Counted from the first letter of the stretch, positions 1 through 8,039 are shown. The stretch: DNA of 64,000 nt from Dyella jiangningensis (GCF_003264855.1 NZ_NFZS01000001.1:744001-808000), one strand, 5' to 3'. Numbers and translations: made by a program. Notes: generated by a model from the sequence alone, not told the origin.

Positions 1-131
1 TCACGGCGCTTGCTGCATACCGTCTCGCCCAGGTAGATGATGTCGACCGGCCATTGGACAGCCTGGCGATAGAACGCAAACGTGCGTTCGCGCGGCCAGA
101 AGTACTGCAGCGGGCCGAGACTCAGTTTCAT
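1..131 (-). CDS. ubiV: UbiV, O2-independent ubiquinone hydroxylation protein (5' part only)
   Basis: Reading the minus strand from the ATG at 131 gives a 43-residue N-terminus that begins [15 protein letters not shown] and reaches [14 protein letters not shown] at the window edge. This matches the start of the U32-family protein UbiV (YhbV). UbiV works with UbiU and UbiT in ring hydroxylation of ubiquinone without oxygen, and both UbiU and UbiV carry a 4Fe-4S cluster. The gene lies 13 bp downstream of ubiU on the same strand, the usual ubiUV order. Only the first part is in the window, so the cluster cysteines cannot be checked. Confidence 0.85.
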   Translation of the reverse strand, partial: MKLSLGPLQYFWPRERTFAFYRQAVQWPVDIIYLGETVCSKRR

Positions 132-144
132 GGCATGCATCGTG

Positions 145-1144
145 TCAGTGCCAATGGCGGTGATAGGGGCCAAGCGTGGTTTGATGGCCTTCCGCGTGCC
201 TGGAAAGCGCGGATTGCCATTCTGGGCGCGCCTGCCAGCGCTCGGGTGCGGCGTGGTAGCGATCCAGCGCTTCACGCCAGGTGTGCGTCACCGAGGCCAC
301 GTAGGCCACGCCACGCTGGCGTCCTTCGATCTTCAGCGCGGCCACGCCGGCGCTCGCCAGGCGCGGCAGCAATTCGAGGGTGTTGAGGCTGGTCGGCTCT
401 TCCAGCGCATGGAAAGTCTCGCTGCCTACGGCGTAGCGACCCTTGCATACGGTGGGGTAGCCGGCGGGCTCGGAAGGATCGAAGCGGTCGATCAGCACAC
501 GGTTGAGGCGCACACTGCGGCCGCCGTCGTCGTGTTCCTCCCACCGCACGAAGCTCGCCGGTGAACAGACGCCATGGCGATTCGGCGAGGCGCCGGTGAC
601 ATAGCTGGACAGCTGGCAGCGTCCTTCGACCATGATGCAGAGGCTGCCGAAGGCGAACACTTCCAGCGGCACGGGCGCCTGCTCGCACAACCGTTCCACC
701 TGCTGCACCGACAGCACGCGGGGCAGCACGGCGCGGCTGATGCCGAAGCGCTCGTACATGTAGCGAAGCGCGGGCGCGGTGGTGGCCGAGCCCTGTACCG
801 ACAGATGCCGGGCGAGCTTGGCGTGATGGCGCGCGGCATAGTCGAGCACGGCCATCTCGGCGGCGATGATGGCGTCACAACCGAGCGATGCCGCCTTGTC
901 CACTGCAGCGTACCAGTGCGGCAGACGCGCACTGTCCGGATAGGTGTTGAGTGCGAGGTAGACCTTGCGCTGGCGCGTTTGCGCATAGGCGATGCCTTGC
1001 CGCAGCTCCTCGTCGTTGAAGTTGAGGCCGGGGAAAGGCCCGTGCATTGGTCTGGTCGCGCAGGCCGACGTAGACCGCATCTGCGCCGGCATCCACCGCC
1101 GCTTTCAAGGCCGGCAGGTTGCCGGCGGGACAGACCAGTTGCAT
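145..1144 (-). pseudogene. ubiU: UbiU, U32 family protein, single-base frameshift
   Basis: The minus strand encodes MQLVCPAGNLPALKAAVDAG from the ATG at 1144 and, in another frame, the rest of UbiU (YhbU) to the stop at 145. UbiU is the partner of UbiV in oxygen-independent ubiquinone hydroxylation. The cluster-binding cysteine pattern is visible in the second part (SLCIMVEGRC, then GVCSPASF and TVCKGRY). The frames meet at about 1030-1036, where the strand reads a run of t and c bases. Removing one base there restores the family sequence NARxFPGLNF. Everything else is well conserved, so this is either a homopolymer sequencing error or a very recent mutation. The stop is 13 bp before ubiV. 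Confidence 0.85.
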
Positions 1145-1203
1145 GCAGACCTCGATACCCAGAACGTCGGGCTGCATCCTGATTGTCGCGGGCCAGGGCG
1201 TCG

Positions 1204-1217
1204 CTGACATGCGTCAG
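1204..1217. promoter_or_regulatory. Perfect 14-bp palindrome upstream of ubiU, possible FNR/Dnr-family site
   Basis: The sequence CTGACATGCGTCAG is a perfect inverted repeat centred about 66 bp before the ubiU start. Its form CTGAC-N4-GTCAG resembles the TTGAC/TTGAT-N4 half-site pairs bound by CRP/FNR-family anaerobic regulators, with one or two mismatches per half. UbiUV is used without oxygen, so the placement is sensible, but the match is weak and chance remains possible. Confidence 0.3.
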
Positions 1218-1275
1218 GGGAGAGGCCGATACCCGGACCTATGCTCGACTTCACTACGATGCAGGAGTCACCCGC

Positions 1276-1764
1276 ATGTTCAAATCAAGAATGGCGCTGT
1301 TGCTGTGCGGTGCCCTCGCGCTAGCCGGCCCGGTGTGCGCCGCTCCCCAGCATGACCATGCCGCTCACGCTGCCTTCGACGGCACGCAGGTGCCGGTACC
1401 GTCGCCGCGCTGGGCGGCCGATGAACCGCTGCGCGACGGCATGGGACGCATCCATCAGGCGCTCGATGAGCTCCGTCACCACGAGATGGGTCATATGAGC
1501 GATGCGATGGCGCAGGATCGCGCCGGCCTTATCCTGGATGCAGGTGCCTACATCTTCGCCCACTGCAAGCTCCAGCCGCAGCAGGACGCGGTATTGCACA
1601 GCATGCTGGTGCCGCTGCTGTCGGCGGCGCAGAAGCTCAAGGACCAGCCGCAGGACGTGGCCGAAGTGGCCGCCATGCGCAAGGCGGCGGCGGACTATCC
1701 GCGTTACTTCGATGATCCGGCCTGGGCAGCGGACGCTGCCGCGGAACACGCGCACCACGAGTAG
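1276..1764 (+). CDS. Exported histidine-rich protein, possibly copper-associated
   Basis: This 162-residue protein is not assigned to a named family. It starts at ATG 1276 with an aggag ribosome site about 10 bp before. It opens with a signal peptide (about residues 1-22, ending PVCAA), so it should be periplasmic. Histidine and methionine clusters follow: HDHAAH just after the signal, then HHEMGHM near residue 75, plus a C-terminal HAHHE. These look suited to metal binding. It converges on a TonB-dependent copper-type receptor and a DUF2946 gene, which suggests a role in copper handling. That role is inferred from composition and neighbours only. Confidence 0.65.
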   Translation: MFKSRMALLLCGALALAGPVCAAPQHDHAAHAAFDGTQVPVPSPRWAADEPLRDGMGRIHQALDELRHHEMGHMSDAMAQDRAGLILDAGAYIFAHCKLQPQQDAVLHSMLVPLLSAAQKLKDQPQDVAEVAAMRKAAADYPRYFDDPAWAADAAAEHAHHE

Positions 1765-1771
1765 CAAGGTC

Positions 1772-1802
1772 ACGGAGGACGGCGTGCACCGTCCTCCGTT
1801 TT
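1772..1802 (+). terminator. Rho-independent terminator after the histidine-rich exported protein
   Basis: An 11-bp stem (ACGGAGGACGG pairing with CCGTCCTCCGT), a 6-nt loop and a short T run lie 7 bp after the stop of the plus-strand gene, between it and the convergent receptor gene. Confidence 0.8.
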
Positions 1803-1805
1803 GGC

Positions 1806-3914
1806 TCAGTACTTCACGTCCAGCTTCAGCCAGAACGTGCGGCCCGGTTCATTCACCCGCACCGTATTGACGTAACCCACCAGGCCCGCACTCGCGGCAT
1901 TGACGTGTTCGGCGTAGGTCTTGTCGAACAGGTTGTCGATGCCGGCGGTCACGGTCGTTGCGCGGTCGATGCGATAGCCGCCATTGAGCGAGAACACACC
2001 AAAGCCGGCGCTGGGCCCCAGGTCCTGCCCGACGATATTGCCTTCGCCCACGGCGACACGGTTTTGCGCAGCTGCCAGGCGCCAGAGACCGCCGACCGAC
2101 CACACGCCGGTGTCGTAGGTCAGGCCGAAGCGCGCTTCCAGCGGAGGCATCTGCGGCAAGGGGCGACGCTCCGAGCGGTTCTCGCCCCATGTCCAGGCCA
2201 GGGTCGCATCGGCCTTCCATCGTTCGGCAAGGCTGTAGACCAGGCCGGCTTCGGCGCCGGCGATGCGTGCATCGACATTGCTGGCCTTGCCGGCGCTCAT
2301 GCCGGAACCGTAGTCCATCAGGATGAAATCGTTGACCACGCCGGCGTAACCGGAGACCCAGGCCTTGAGCTGGCTGTCGTGGTACTGCAGGCCGATATCG
2401 AGCTGGGTGGTCTTTTCCGGCTTGAGCTGCTCGAAGCTGGTGAGCGTCTTGTCGGCGTGCCCGCCGAACAGCTCCCAGTAATCGGGAAAGCGTTCCACGT
2501 GGCCAATGCCGGCGTAGAAGGTGGCGGGCATCGCCGCCAGGTCGCGTTCGTAGCGGAGGAATCCCGAGGGAAGCGTCTGCGACCGGCTGGCGTCGACGTT
2601 GTGGCGGGCGGGCCCCATGCCCCCCATGTTCATCATGCCGCCCATGCCTGACATCGAGGTGTTGTCAGGCAGGTCGTAGCCGCGCGTCTGCGCACGATCG
2701 ATGCGTGCGCCGGCGATCCATCGCTCGCGTTCGGCGACGTTCCAGTTGAGCTCGCCGAACGCACCCAGCATGTCCATGCGCGCATCACGCACGCGTGGCT
2801 GGGTGCGGTAGTCCGGCAGCATGCCGCCTGGCGGACCACCCATGCGGCTGGTGTGTACGCTGGAAGAGCCGTCGATGCCGGCCTGCAGTTTCCACGCCTC
2901 AGTCCAGTCGAAGGTGCCGACGACACGACCGCCAACGGTCTTGCGATCCACGTCGCTGGCCATGGCCATGGGCATCATGCTCGACGGATCGGGATGGCGC
3001 AGCGTGTAGTTGTCCATCACGTGATCAGCGTAGTTGTAGTAGAGCTGCGCCTCGAGATGACTGAACACGGCGTCGGGCCGATCATGCTCGATCTTCAGGC
3101 CCGCGCTTTCGCGCAGGAACTGTGCGCCGTCCATGCCGCTGAACGCGTAGGCCGCCTGGCCATTGCCCTTGCCCGCGGAAAGCTCCACACGCGTATTGTC
3201 GTCCGGCGTCCAGCCCACGGCGGCATCGGCATTCCATCGGTCCCAGGAGGAGTGCACGCGGTTGCCATCACCGTCTTCGTAATCCTGGGCGTGCGTATGG
3301 TTCGCACTGACATTCATATAGACGTCCGACGTACCGGCGCGCACATCGATCATCTGATCGTTGCGGCCGGCCGAGCCGCCGAGCAGGCTGCCCTCCAGCG
3401 AGGCATCCGCCTTGGTGTAGCGCTTGAAATCGCGTTCGAACAAGACGGTGCCGGCGGAATTGCCCGGTCCATACAGGACGGTCTGCGGACCCTTGATCAC
3501 CGTCACGCGGTCGTACAGCTGCGGCGAGATATAGGCCGTGGGCGGATCCATGCGCGAGGGGCAGCCGCCGCCGATCTGCCCACCGTCGACCAGCAGGTTG
3601 AGGCGCGAGCCAGCCATGCCGCGCAGCATGGGATCGCCGTTGCTGCCACCTTTGCGGATGGTCGAGAAGCCGGGGATGCTCTTGAGAAAATCCGCGCCAT
3701 CGCTGGCGGGTACAGGTTGGCGTGGCGCCTTGGGATCGGTGACGACGGTCAGCGGGCTTTCCTGCATCGGGGCCGTGATCACGATGGCAGGGAAGGTCAG
3801 CACCGCGTCGGTCGCCAGCGTTGGCGACGCTGCGGCGTAGAGCGCAAGCGCAATCAGGCAGGGGAGCGGCCGCGCCTTGACGGGCGCGTGTTCCCAAGAG
3901 GGGTGTTCAGACAT
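1806..3914 (-). CDS. TonB-dependent copper receptor, OprC-like
   Basis: This 702-residue outer-membrane receptor has a signal-like N-terminus (about 1-35), a plug domain (about 60-170, with RGMAGSRLNLLVDG and the GPQTVLYGPG segment) and a C-terminal barrel ending in FWLKLDVKY with a terminal aromatic residue. The plug contains CPSRM at residues 118-122, the CxxxM element reported as part of the copper site in Pseudomonas OprC. Methionine-rich loops (MMPMAMAS, MSGMGGMMNMGGMG) also point to copper. TonB-ExbBD would energise it. The ATG at 3914 is chosen because a longer upstream reading lacks a signal sequence and overlaps the next gene. The DUF2946 gene lies 70 bp upstream on the same strand, so the two probably form an operon. 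Confidence 0.85.
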   Translation of the reverse strand: MSEHPSWEHAPVKARPLPCLIALALYAAASPTLATDAVLTFPAIVITAPMQESPLTVVTDPKAPRQPVPASDGADFLKSIPGFSTIRKGGSNGDPMLRGMAGSRLNLLVDGGQIGGGCPSRMDPPTAYISPQLYDRVTVIKGPQTVLYGPGNSAGTVLFERDFKRYTKADASLEGSLLGGSAGRNDQMIDVRAGTSDVYMNVSANHTHAQDYEDGDGNRVHSSWDRWNADAAVGWTPDDNTRVELSAGKGNGQAAYAFSGMDGAQFLRESAGLKIEHDRPDAVFSHLEAQLYYNYADHVMDNYTLRHPDPSSMMPMAMASDVDRKTVGGRVVGTFDWTEAWKLQAGIDGSSSVHTSRMGGPPGGMLPDYRTQPRVRDARMDMLGAFGELNWNVAERERWIAGARIDRAQTRGYDLPDNTSMSGMGGMMNMGGMGPARHNVDASRSQTLPSGFLRYERDLAAMPATFYAGIGHVERFPDYWELFGGHADKTLTSFEQLKPEKTTQLDIGLQYHDSQLKAWVSGYAGVVNDFILMDYGSGMSAGKASNVDARIAGAEAGLVYSLAERWKADATLAWTWGENRSERRPLPQMPPLEARFGLTYDTGVWSVGGLWRLAAAQNRVAVGEGNIVGQDLGPSAGFGVFSLNGGYRIDRATTVTAGIDNLFDKTYAEHVNAASAGLVGYVNTVRVNEPGRTFWLKLDVKY

Positions 3915-3984
3915 GGACGTTTTCCGTTTTCGCAGGCCGCAGGACGCCTTGCGGCCATGAGCCGCGAGAGCGAGGTGATGGGTT

Positions 3985-4350
3985 TCAACGCTGCGGGAAA
4001 ACGGGAGGGCCGCGTGGTGCGGCGGCCAGTACGGAAGGTTCCGCGCTGAGCGGCGCGCGGTAGGCAACAGGCAAGCCTGCCGGAGGCTGGTTGAGGGCCG
4101 CCGGCAAGGAGGCGGCCAGCAGCACCGGCTGATGGCTGAGCAGGCCGCAGTAACCGCACTTCTCCATCGACGATGGATGCGGCGCGAGAGGAGGCGCATG
4201 GTCGTGGGGACCATCGCAGTCCATGCCCATCGTCATCGCTGGTGTATCGGCGACGGCCAGGGTCTGCGAAATCATCGGCGCCACCACGGCAAGCCAGATG
4301 GCCGTCATGGCCAGCCAGGCTATCCAGCGTGGTGTTCGCGGGCGTATCAC
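3985..4350 (-). CDS. DUF2946 family protein, copper-associated
   Basis: This 121-residue protein starts at a GTG (4350) with an aggga ribosome site 6 bp before it. A hydrophobic N-terminal helix (about residues 10-30) suggests membrane anchoring or export. The segment HPSSMEKCGYCGLLSH has the Cys-x2-Cys pattern (C65, C68) typical of DUF2946, and HDHAPP and MTMGMDCD add further possible metal ligands. DUF2946 genes commonly accompany TonB-dependent copper receptors. It lies directly upstream of one here, so a joint copper role is likely. The biochemical function of the family is unknown to me. Confidence 0.75.
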   Translation of the reverse strand: MIRPRTPRWIAWLAMTAIWLAVVAPMISQTLAVADTPAMTMGMDCDGPHDHAPPLAPHPSSMEKCGYCGLLSHQPVLLAASLPAALNQPPAGLPVAYRAPLSAEPSVLAAAPRGPPVFPQR

Positions 4351-4531
4351 TCAAATCCCTGTAGGGTGTCGCAACCTTGCGTAGCGATTGCATCATCCCA
4401 TGCGAACGATCGCCGCAGATGTGGCATGCCGTCGCGGCGCGATAGGTTCCATAGCAGGTGTCTGATGAATGTCAGTGAGCGGAGGCGCCGCGTGGCACAG
4501 GATGGCGCATCGGCAATAAGGAGCCCTCGCA

Positions 4532-4840
4532 ATGATCGACTACATTCAGGCCTGGCAATGCATCGGTTGCGGCAAGATCGAGGCGCCCCAGCCCTGCATC
4601 GGCGTATGCCGGGACCGCAAGGTCCTCATGGTGGGCAAGGATGATCACGAGCGCGCGCAGGGCGAGATCGACGCGTTGCGTGCCCAACTGGCGAAGGCGC
4701 ACGCGATGCTCCAGCGATTCGGCTTGGCCAAGCCTCATGAAGGACAGTGGGGGCGTTCGTGGGTCGCGCTTCAGGAAGAGCTGCGCGAAGCACTCGTCGT
4801 GCTTGAAGTGCCGGACGAAGCACAGCCCGCCACCCACTGA
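4532..4840 (+). CDS. Small CxxC protein with probable zinc site
   Basis: A 102-residue soluble protein with an aaggag ribosome site 9 bp before the ATG. The N-terminus reads AWQCIGCGKIEAPQPCIGVC, a four-cysteine arrangement (CxxC, then CxxxC about nine residues later) that should bind one zinc ion. The rest is helical (AQGEIDALRAQLAKAHAMLQ) and may form a coiled coil. I recognise a small family of similar proteins in Xanthomonadales but know no function for it. It converges on the truncated ubiD gene, with only 9 bp between the stops. Confidence 0.65.
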   Translation: MIDYIQAWQCIGCGKIEAPQPCIGVCRDRKVLMVGKDDHERAQGEIDALRAQLAKAHAMLQRFGLAKPHEGQWGRSWVALQEELREALVVLEVPDEAQPATH

Positions 4841-4849
4841 TGCGCCGAG

Positions 4850-5197
4850 CTAGGTGACGACGTCCCGCGCCGACGTCGTGGTGCGCAAGGCCGACCACAG
4901 CGCATCGACGCGACGTTCCACGGCATCGTCGGGCACGATGGGTCGGCTCCAGGCGCGCGTGCTTTCCGCCGGCCACTTGTTGGTGGCATCCAGGCCAAGC
5001 TTCGAACCGATACCCGCCACAGGGCTGGCGAAGTCGAGATAGTCGATCGGCGTGTTCTCCACCAGCATCGCGTCGCGTGCGGGATCGACGCGCGTGGCGA
5101 TGGCCCACAGCACCTGCGACCAGTCGCGCACGTCGATGTCCTCGTCCGTGACAATCACGAACTTGGTGTAGGTGAACTGTCGAAGGTACGACCACGC
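4850..5197 (-). pseudogene. ubiD: UbiD (4-hydroxy-3-polyprenylbenzoate decarboxylase), C-terminal fragment
   Basis: About 115 residues, from [20 protein letters not shown] to the stop at 4850, match the C-terminal quarter of UbiD. Family motifs include [32 protein letters not shown] and GLDATNKWP. UbiD, with the prenyl-FMN cofactor made by UbiX, decarboxylates the ubiquinone precursor. The upstream three quarters are absent. Just before AWSYLRQF the same frame runs into sequence of a different protein (see the next feature). The fragment itself is well conserved, so the break is recent or is an assembly join. Confidence 0.8.
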
Positions 5198-5340
5198 CGT
5201 CGGCGTGGGTGTATTGCCGACCAGCGGATCGTACGGCCAGTTCTGCGTGTAGCTGATGGCATGGCCCGGGTGTTCCGCGGCCGCTGCCCAACTGGTCCAC
5301 CAGAAGAACGCGGTGAGCACGCGGCGGTGTTCCATCTCGC
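5198..5340 (-). pseudogene. norB: Quinol-dependent nitric oxide reductase (qNorB) internal fragment
   Basis: The minus strand reads [22 protein letters not shown] followed by [16 protein letters not shown]. This matches the N-terminal region of single-subunit qNorB, just before the first helices of the catalytic domain (family pattern FFFWTxWAAxTNRP...YTxNWPxEPLVGN). Only about 48 residues are present. At one side it is fused in frame to the ubiD fragment, at the other it abuts the end of an unrelated membrane protein gene on the opposite strand. It cannot encode a working reductase. The outer boundary (about 5340-5353) is approximate. Confidence 0.7.
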
Positions 5341-5348
5341 TTTCCTGC

Positions 5349-5738
5349 GCCATCGCGTTCGTGGGGGCGGTGGTGTTCGAGGTCGTGATCCTGGACGCAT
5401 TGCACCGCAGGTTCGACCGGGCCACGATGGGGCGCATCGAACAGGCGGTGATGCAGCGTGCTCGCCGGGTGATGCCGTGGGTCGTGGGCACGCTCTACGC
5501 GAGCGGTATCGCCATGTTCACCGTCCGCTGTGGCGGGCTACGCTGCCTGCCGACCCATTTCGGCTGGCTGCTGCTGGCCAAGGTGACCCTGGCGCTGGCG
5601 GTGCTGGTGATCTTCATCCGGGCCGTGCGGGCCGGTGACCGGCGAGTCGACCCGTGCGGCTTCCGGCATACCCACCGCATCGTGCTGGTGCTCATGGTGG
5701 GCATCGTTTTTCTGGCCAAGGCCATGTTCTACTTGTAG
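5349..5738 (+). pseudogene. Membrane protein, 3' part only (CopD-like helical protein)
   Basis: About 129 residues, starting [21 protein letters not shown] and ending [10 protein letters not shown], contain three hydrophobic helices separated by charged stretches. The pattern resembles small CopD-type or related integral membrane proteins, but I cannot name the family with confidence. No start codon with a ribosome site is visible. Upstream of 5349 the frame only reads the antisense of the nitric oxide reductase fragment, so the N-terminal helix appears to be missing. tpx follows 23 bp downstream and may once have been cotranscribed. Confidence 0.55.
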
Positions 5739-5761
5739 GCCCTGTCCAACGAGGTGTCCCC

Positions 5762-6262
5762 ATGTCCCAGGTAACGCTCAAGGGCCAACCGGTCCAGGTC
5801 GACGGTCATTTTCCCGCCAAGGGTGAGCACGCGCCGGCGTTCTCGCTGGTTGGCAAGGATCTGGCCGATGTGACACTCGCCAGCTTTGCCGGCAAGCGCA
5901 AGGTGCTCAACATCTTCCCCAGCATCGACACGCCAACCTGCGCCACGTCGGTGCGTCGCTTCAACGAGAAAGCCAGCCAGCTCGACAACGCCGTGGTGCT
6001 CTGCATTTCCGCCGATCTGCCGTTCGCACAGGCCCGTTTCTGCGGTGCGGAAGGGCTGAGCAACGTGGTCACCCTGTCCACCCTGCGCGGCCACGATTTC
6101 CTCAAGCAGTACGGTGTCGCCCTTGCCTCCGGCCCGTTGGCTGGCCTGGCCGCGCGTGCGGTCGTGGTGCTCGACGCCAATGATCAGGTCGTGCACAGCG
6201 AGCTGGTCGGCGAGATCGCGCATGAACCCAACTACGATTCGGCGCTAGCCTCGCTGGGCTAA
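5762..6262 (+). CDS. tpx: Thiol peroxidase Tpx (2-Cys peroxiredoxin)
   Basis: A 166-residue cytoplasmic peroxiredoxin that reduces hydrogen and alkyl peroxides using thioredoxin. The peroxidatic cysteine is C60 in [16 protein letters not shown] and the resolving cysteine is C94 in ARFCGAEGL, the spacing typical of atypical 2-Cys Tpx. Length is normal for the family. The ATG at 5762 begins the expected [11 protein letters not shown]; a longer in-frame reading from 5654 only translates the end of the preceding gene. A terminator follows directly, so it ends its transcript. Confidence 0.95.
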   Translation: MSQVTLKGQPVQVDGHFPAKGEHAPAFSLVGKDLADVTLASFAGKRKVLNIFPSIDTPTCATSVRRFNEKASQLDNAVVLCISADLPFAQARFCGAEGLSNVVTLSTLRGHDFLKQYGVALASGPLAGLAARAVVVLDANDQVVHSELVGEIAHEPNYDSALASLG

Positions 6263-6283
6263 GGCTTGTAGCTCGCAGACAGG

Positions 6284-6312
6284 AAAGGGGCCGGCCATGA
6301 TCCGGCCCTTTT
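6284..6312 (+). terminator. Terminator downstream of tpx
   Basis: A GGGCCGG/CCGGCCC stem with a 7-nt loop and a following TTTT run lies 22 bp after the tpx stop. Confidence 0.75.
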
Positions 6313-6331
6313 CTGTTAGGTCGTCCGGCAT

Positions 6332-6362
6332 AAAAAAGCAGCCAGCCGAAGCTGGCTGCTTC
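6332..6362 (-). terminator. Terminator downstream of azurin
   Basis: On the minus strand GCAGCCAGC, a TTCG tetraloop and GCTGGCTGC form a perfect 9-bp stem followed by TTTTTT, 26 bp after the azurin stop. Confidence 0.9.
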
Positions 6363-6387
6363 CCCGGCCCACCGGGGCTCACGCTTG

Positions 6388-6837
6388 TTACTTGCCCAGC
6401 GCCAGCGTGCCCTTCATCAGCGCGGCATGGCCCGGGAAGGTGCAGAAGTAGGCGTAGGTTTCGCCGGCCTTGAGCTTGGCCACCGGCACGGTCACGGTGT
6501 CCGACTCGCCGCCACCCACCAGCTTGGTGTGGGCGATGACCCGGGTATCGTCAGCCTTCACGTAATTCTGGTCGGCGCCGGCCTTCATGCCATCGGCGAT
6601 GATGCCGGCCTCGTCCGCGGAGTGGCCCAGCACCCAGTTGTGGCCCATCGATGCCTTGGGCAGCTTGCCCGTGTGCTTGAGCGTGACGGTGAACTGCTTG
6701 CAGGTCTTGGGTACTTCGATGCTCTTCTGGTTGAACTGCATCGCATCGTTGCCCTCGATGGTCGTGCTGCAGTCGGCCGCCCACAGCGGTGCAGCGAACA
6801 GGCCGAGCAAGGCGAGGGCAAAGGTCTTGCGGATCAT
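6388..6837 (-). CDS. azu: Azurin, periplasmic blue copper protein
   Basis: A 149-residue precursor with a signal peptide (1-20, cleaved after WAA) followed by the mature start [11 protein letters not shown]. Counting from the mature A1, the type 1 copper ligands fall at the classic positions: H46 (GHNWVL), C112 (AYFCTFPGH), H117 and M121. Azurin carries electrons to periplasmic acceptors such as cytochrome oxidases, peroxidases or nitrite reductase. The gene is monocistronic, with its own terminator, and has an FNR/Anr-type box about 76 bp upstream of its start, suggesting induction at low oxygen. Confidence 0.96.
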   Translation of the reverse strand: MIRKTFALALLGLFAAPLWAADCSTTIEGNDAMQFNQKSIEVPKTCKQFTVTLKHTGKLPKASMGHNWVLGHSADEAGIIADGMKAGADQNYVKADDTRVIAHTKLVGGGESDTVTVPVAKLKAGETYAYFCTFPGHAALMKGTLALGK

Positions 6838-6905
6838 GGGGACATCTCCGTCATTAAAGTCAGAAAAGGCGCGACGATAATGATTCGCGATTGATCGCCC
6901 CGGCG

Positions 6906-6919
6906 TTGATCTGGATCAG
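6906..6919 (-). promoter_or_regulatory. FNR/Anr box upstream of azurin
   Basis: TTGATCTGGATCAG matches the FNR/Anr consensus TTGAT-N4-ATCAA at nine of ten half-site bases. On the azurin strand a CATTAT -10-like hexamer (6877-6882) follows at a distance compatible with a class II activator site centred near -41.5. It is 69 bp from the azurin start codon and the intergenic region has no other gene reading that way. Confidence 0.6.
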
Positions 6920-6973
6920 ATCGATGCGTGTACCGCCCGCATAGCGACATTGCACCGCATGCGTTTGCAGAAA

Positions 6974-7006
6974 CAAAAAAAGGGCCGGATCAACCGGCCC
7001 TTTTTC
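6974..7006 (-). terminator. Bidirectional terminator downstream of gapA
   Basis: AAAGGGCCGG and CCGGCCCTTT form a perfect stem around a short loop, with A and T runs on both sides, 20 bp after the gapA stop. It can work in both directions. Confidence 0.88.
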
Positions 7007-7025
7007 CTGGTGCGTCGTACCGGAC

Positions 7026-8039
7026 TTACTTGGCCGCCATCAGCGCGACGGTCATGTCGAGCATACGGTTGGAGAAGCCCCACTCGTTGTCGTACCACGA
7101 CAGCACCTTCACCAGCGTGCCTTCCATGACGCGGGTCTGGGTCGCGTCGTAGGTGGAGGAGGCCGGGTTGTGGTTGAAGTCGATCGACACCAGCGGCTGC
7201 GTGTTGACGGCCAGGATGCCCTTCAGCGGGCCATTGGCGGCTTCGCTGATGACCTGGTCGATCTCTTCCTTGGTGGTCGGACGCGAGGCGTCGAAGGTGA
7301 GGTCGACGACCGACACGTTGATGGTCGGCACGCGCATGGCGAAGCCGTCCAGCTTGCCGTTGAGTTCCGGCAGCACCAGGCCCACTGCGGCGGCGGCGCC
7401 GGTCTTGGTCGGGATCTGCGAATGCGTGGCCGAACGGGCGCGGCGGAGGTCGGAGTGGTAGACGTCCGTCAGCACCTGGTCGTTGGTGTAGGCGTGGATC
7501 GTCGTCATCAGGCCGCGCTGGATGCCGATCTTCTCGTGCAGCACCTTGGCCAGCGGAGCGAGGCAGTTGGTGGTGCACGACGCGTTGGAGATCACTTCCA
7601 GCTTGGAGGTGAGCTTGTCGGTGTTGACGCCGATGACGAAGGTGCCGTCCACGTCCTTGTCGCCCGGCGCGGAAATGATGACCTTCTTGGCGCCGGCGGC
7701 GATGTGCGCGCTGGCCTTGGCCTTGGAGGTGAACAGGCCGGTGCACTCGAGCACCACGTCCACGCCGAGGGCGCCCCAGGGCAGCTTCGACGGGTCGCGC
7801 TCCGCGCATACCTTGATGCGGTCGCCGTTGACGATCAGATCGCCGCCGTCCACCGACACGGTGCCCGGGAACTTGCCGTGCGCGGTGTCGTACTGGGTCA
7901 GGTGCGCGTTGGTCTCGGCGTTGCCGAGGTCGTTGATCGCAACGATCTGGATCTCGTTGGTGCGACCGGCTTCGTACAGTGCGCGCAGAATGTTGCGGCC
8001 GATGCGACCGTAACCGTTGATGGCGACCTTGATGGCCAT
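7026..8039 (-). CDS. gapA: Glyceraldehyde-3-phosphate dehydrogenase, type I
   Basis: A 337-residue cytoplasmic enzyme that oxidises glyceraldehyde-3-phosphate to 1,3-bisphosphoglycerate with NAD. The N-terminal Rossmann fold shows INGYGRIGR (8-16). The catalytic cysteine is C155 in SNASCTTNC, with H182 as the base. [15 protein letters not shown] near the end is the standard C-terminal signature. ATG start and length are normal. It is divergent from the OsmC-like gene (189 bp between the starts, with a TAAAAT -10-like hexamer at 8103-8108 on the gapA strand). Other glycolytic genes (pyk, fba, pgk) lie within 11 kb but are not cotranscribed. Confidence 0.97.
   Translation of the reverse strand: MAIKVAINGYGRIGRNILRALYEAGRTNEIQIVAINDLGNAETNAHLTQYDTAHGKFPGTVSVDGGDLIVNGDRIKVCAERDPSKLPWGALGVDVVLECTGLFTSKAKASAHIAAGAKKVIISAPGDKDVDGTFVIGVNTDKLTSKLEVISNASCTTNCLAPLAKVLHEKIGIQRGLMTTIHAYTNDQVLTDVYHSDLRRARSATHSQIPTKTGAAAAVGLVLPELNGKLDGFAMRVPTINVSVVDLTFDASRPTTKEEIDQVISEAANGPLKGILAVNTQPLVSIDFNHNPASSTYDATQTRVMEGTLVKVLSWYDNEWGFSNRMLDMTVALMAAK

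Noticed and set aside
5256-5348. Upstream extension of the truncated membrane protein to 5256
   Set aside because: This part only translates the antisense of the norB fragment and is not hydrophobic, so it is not a genuine N-terminus.
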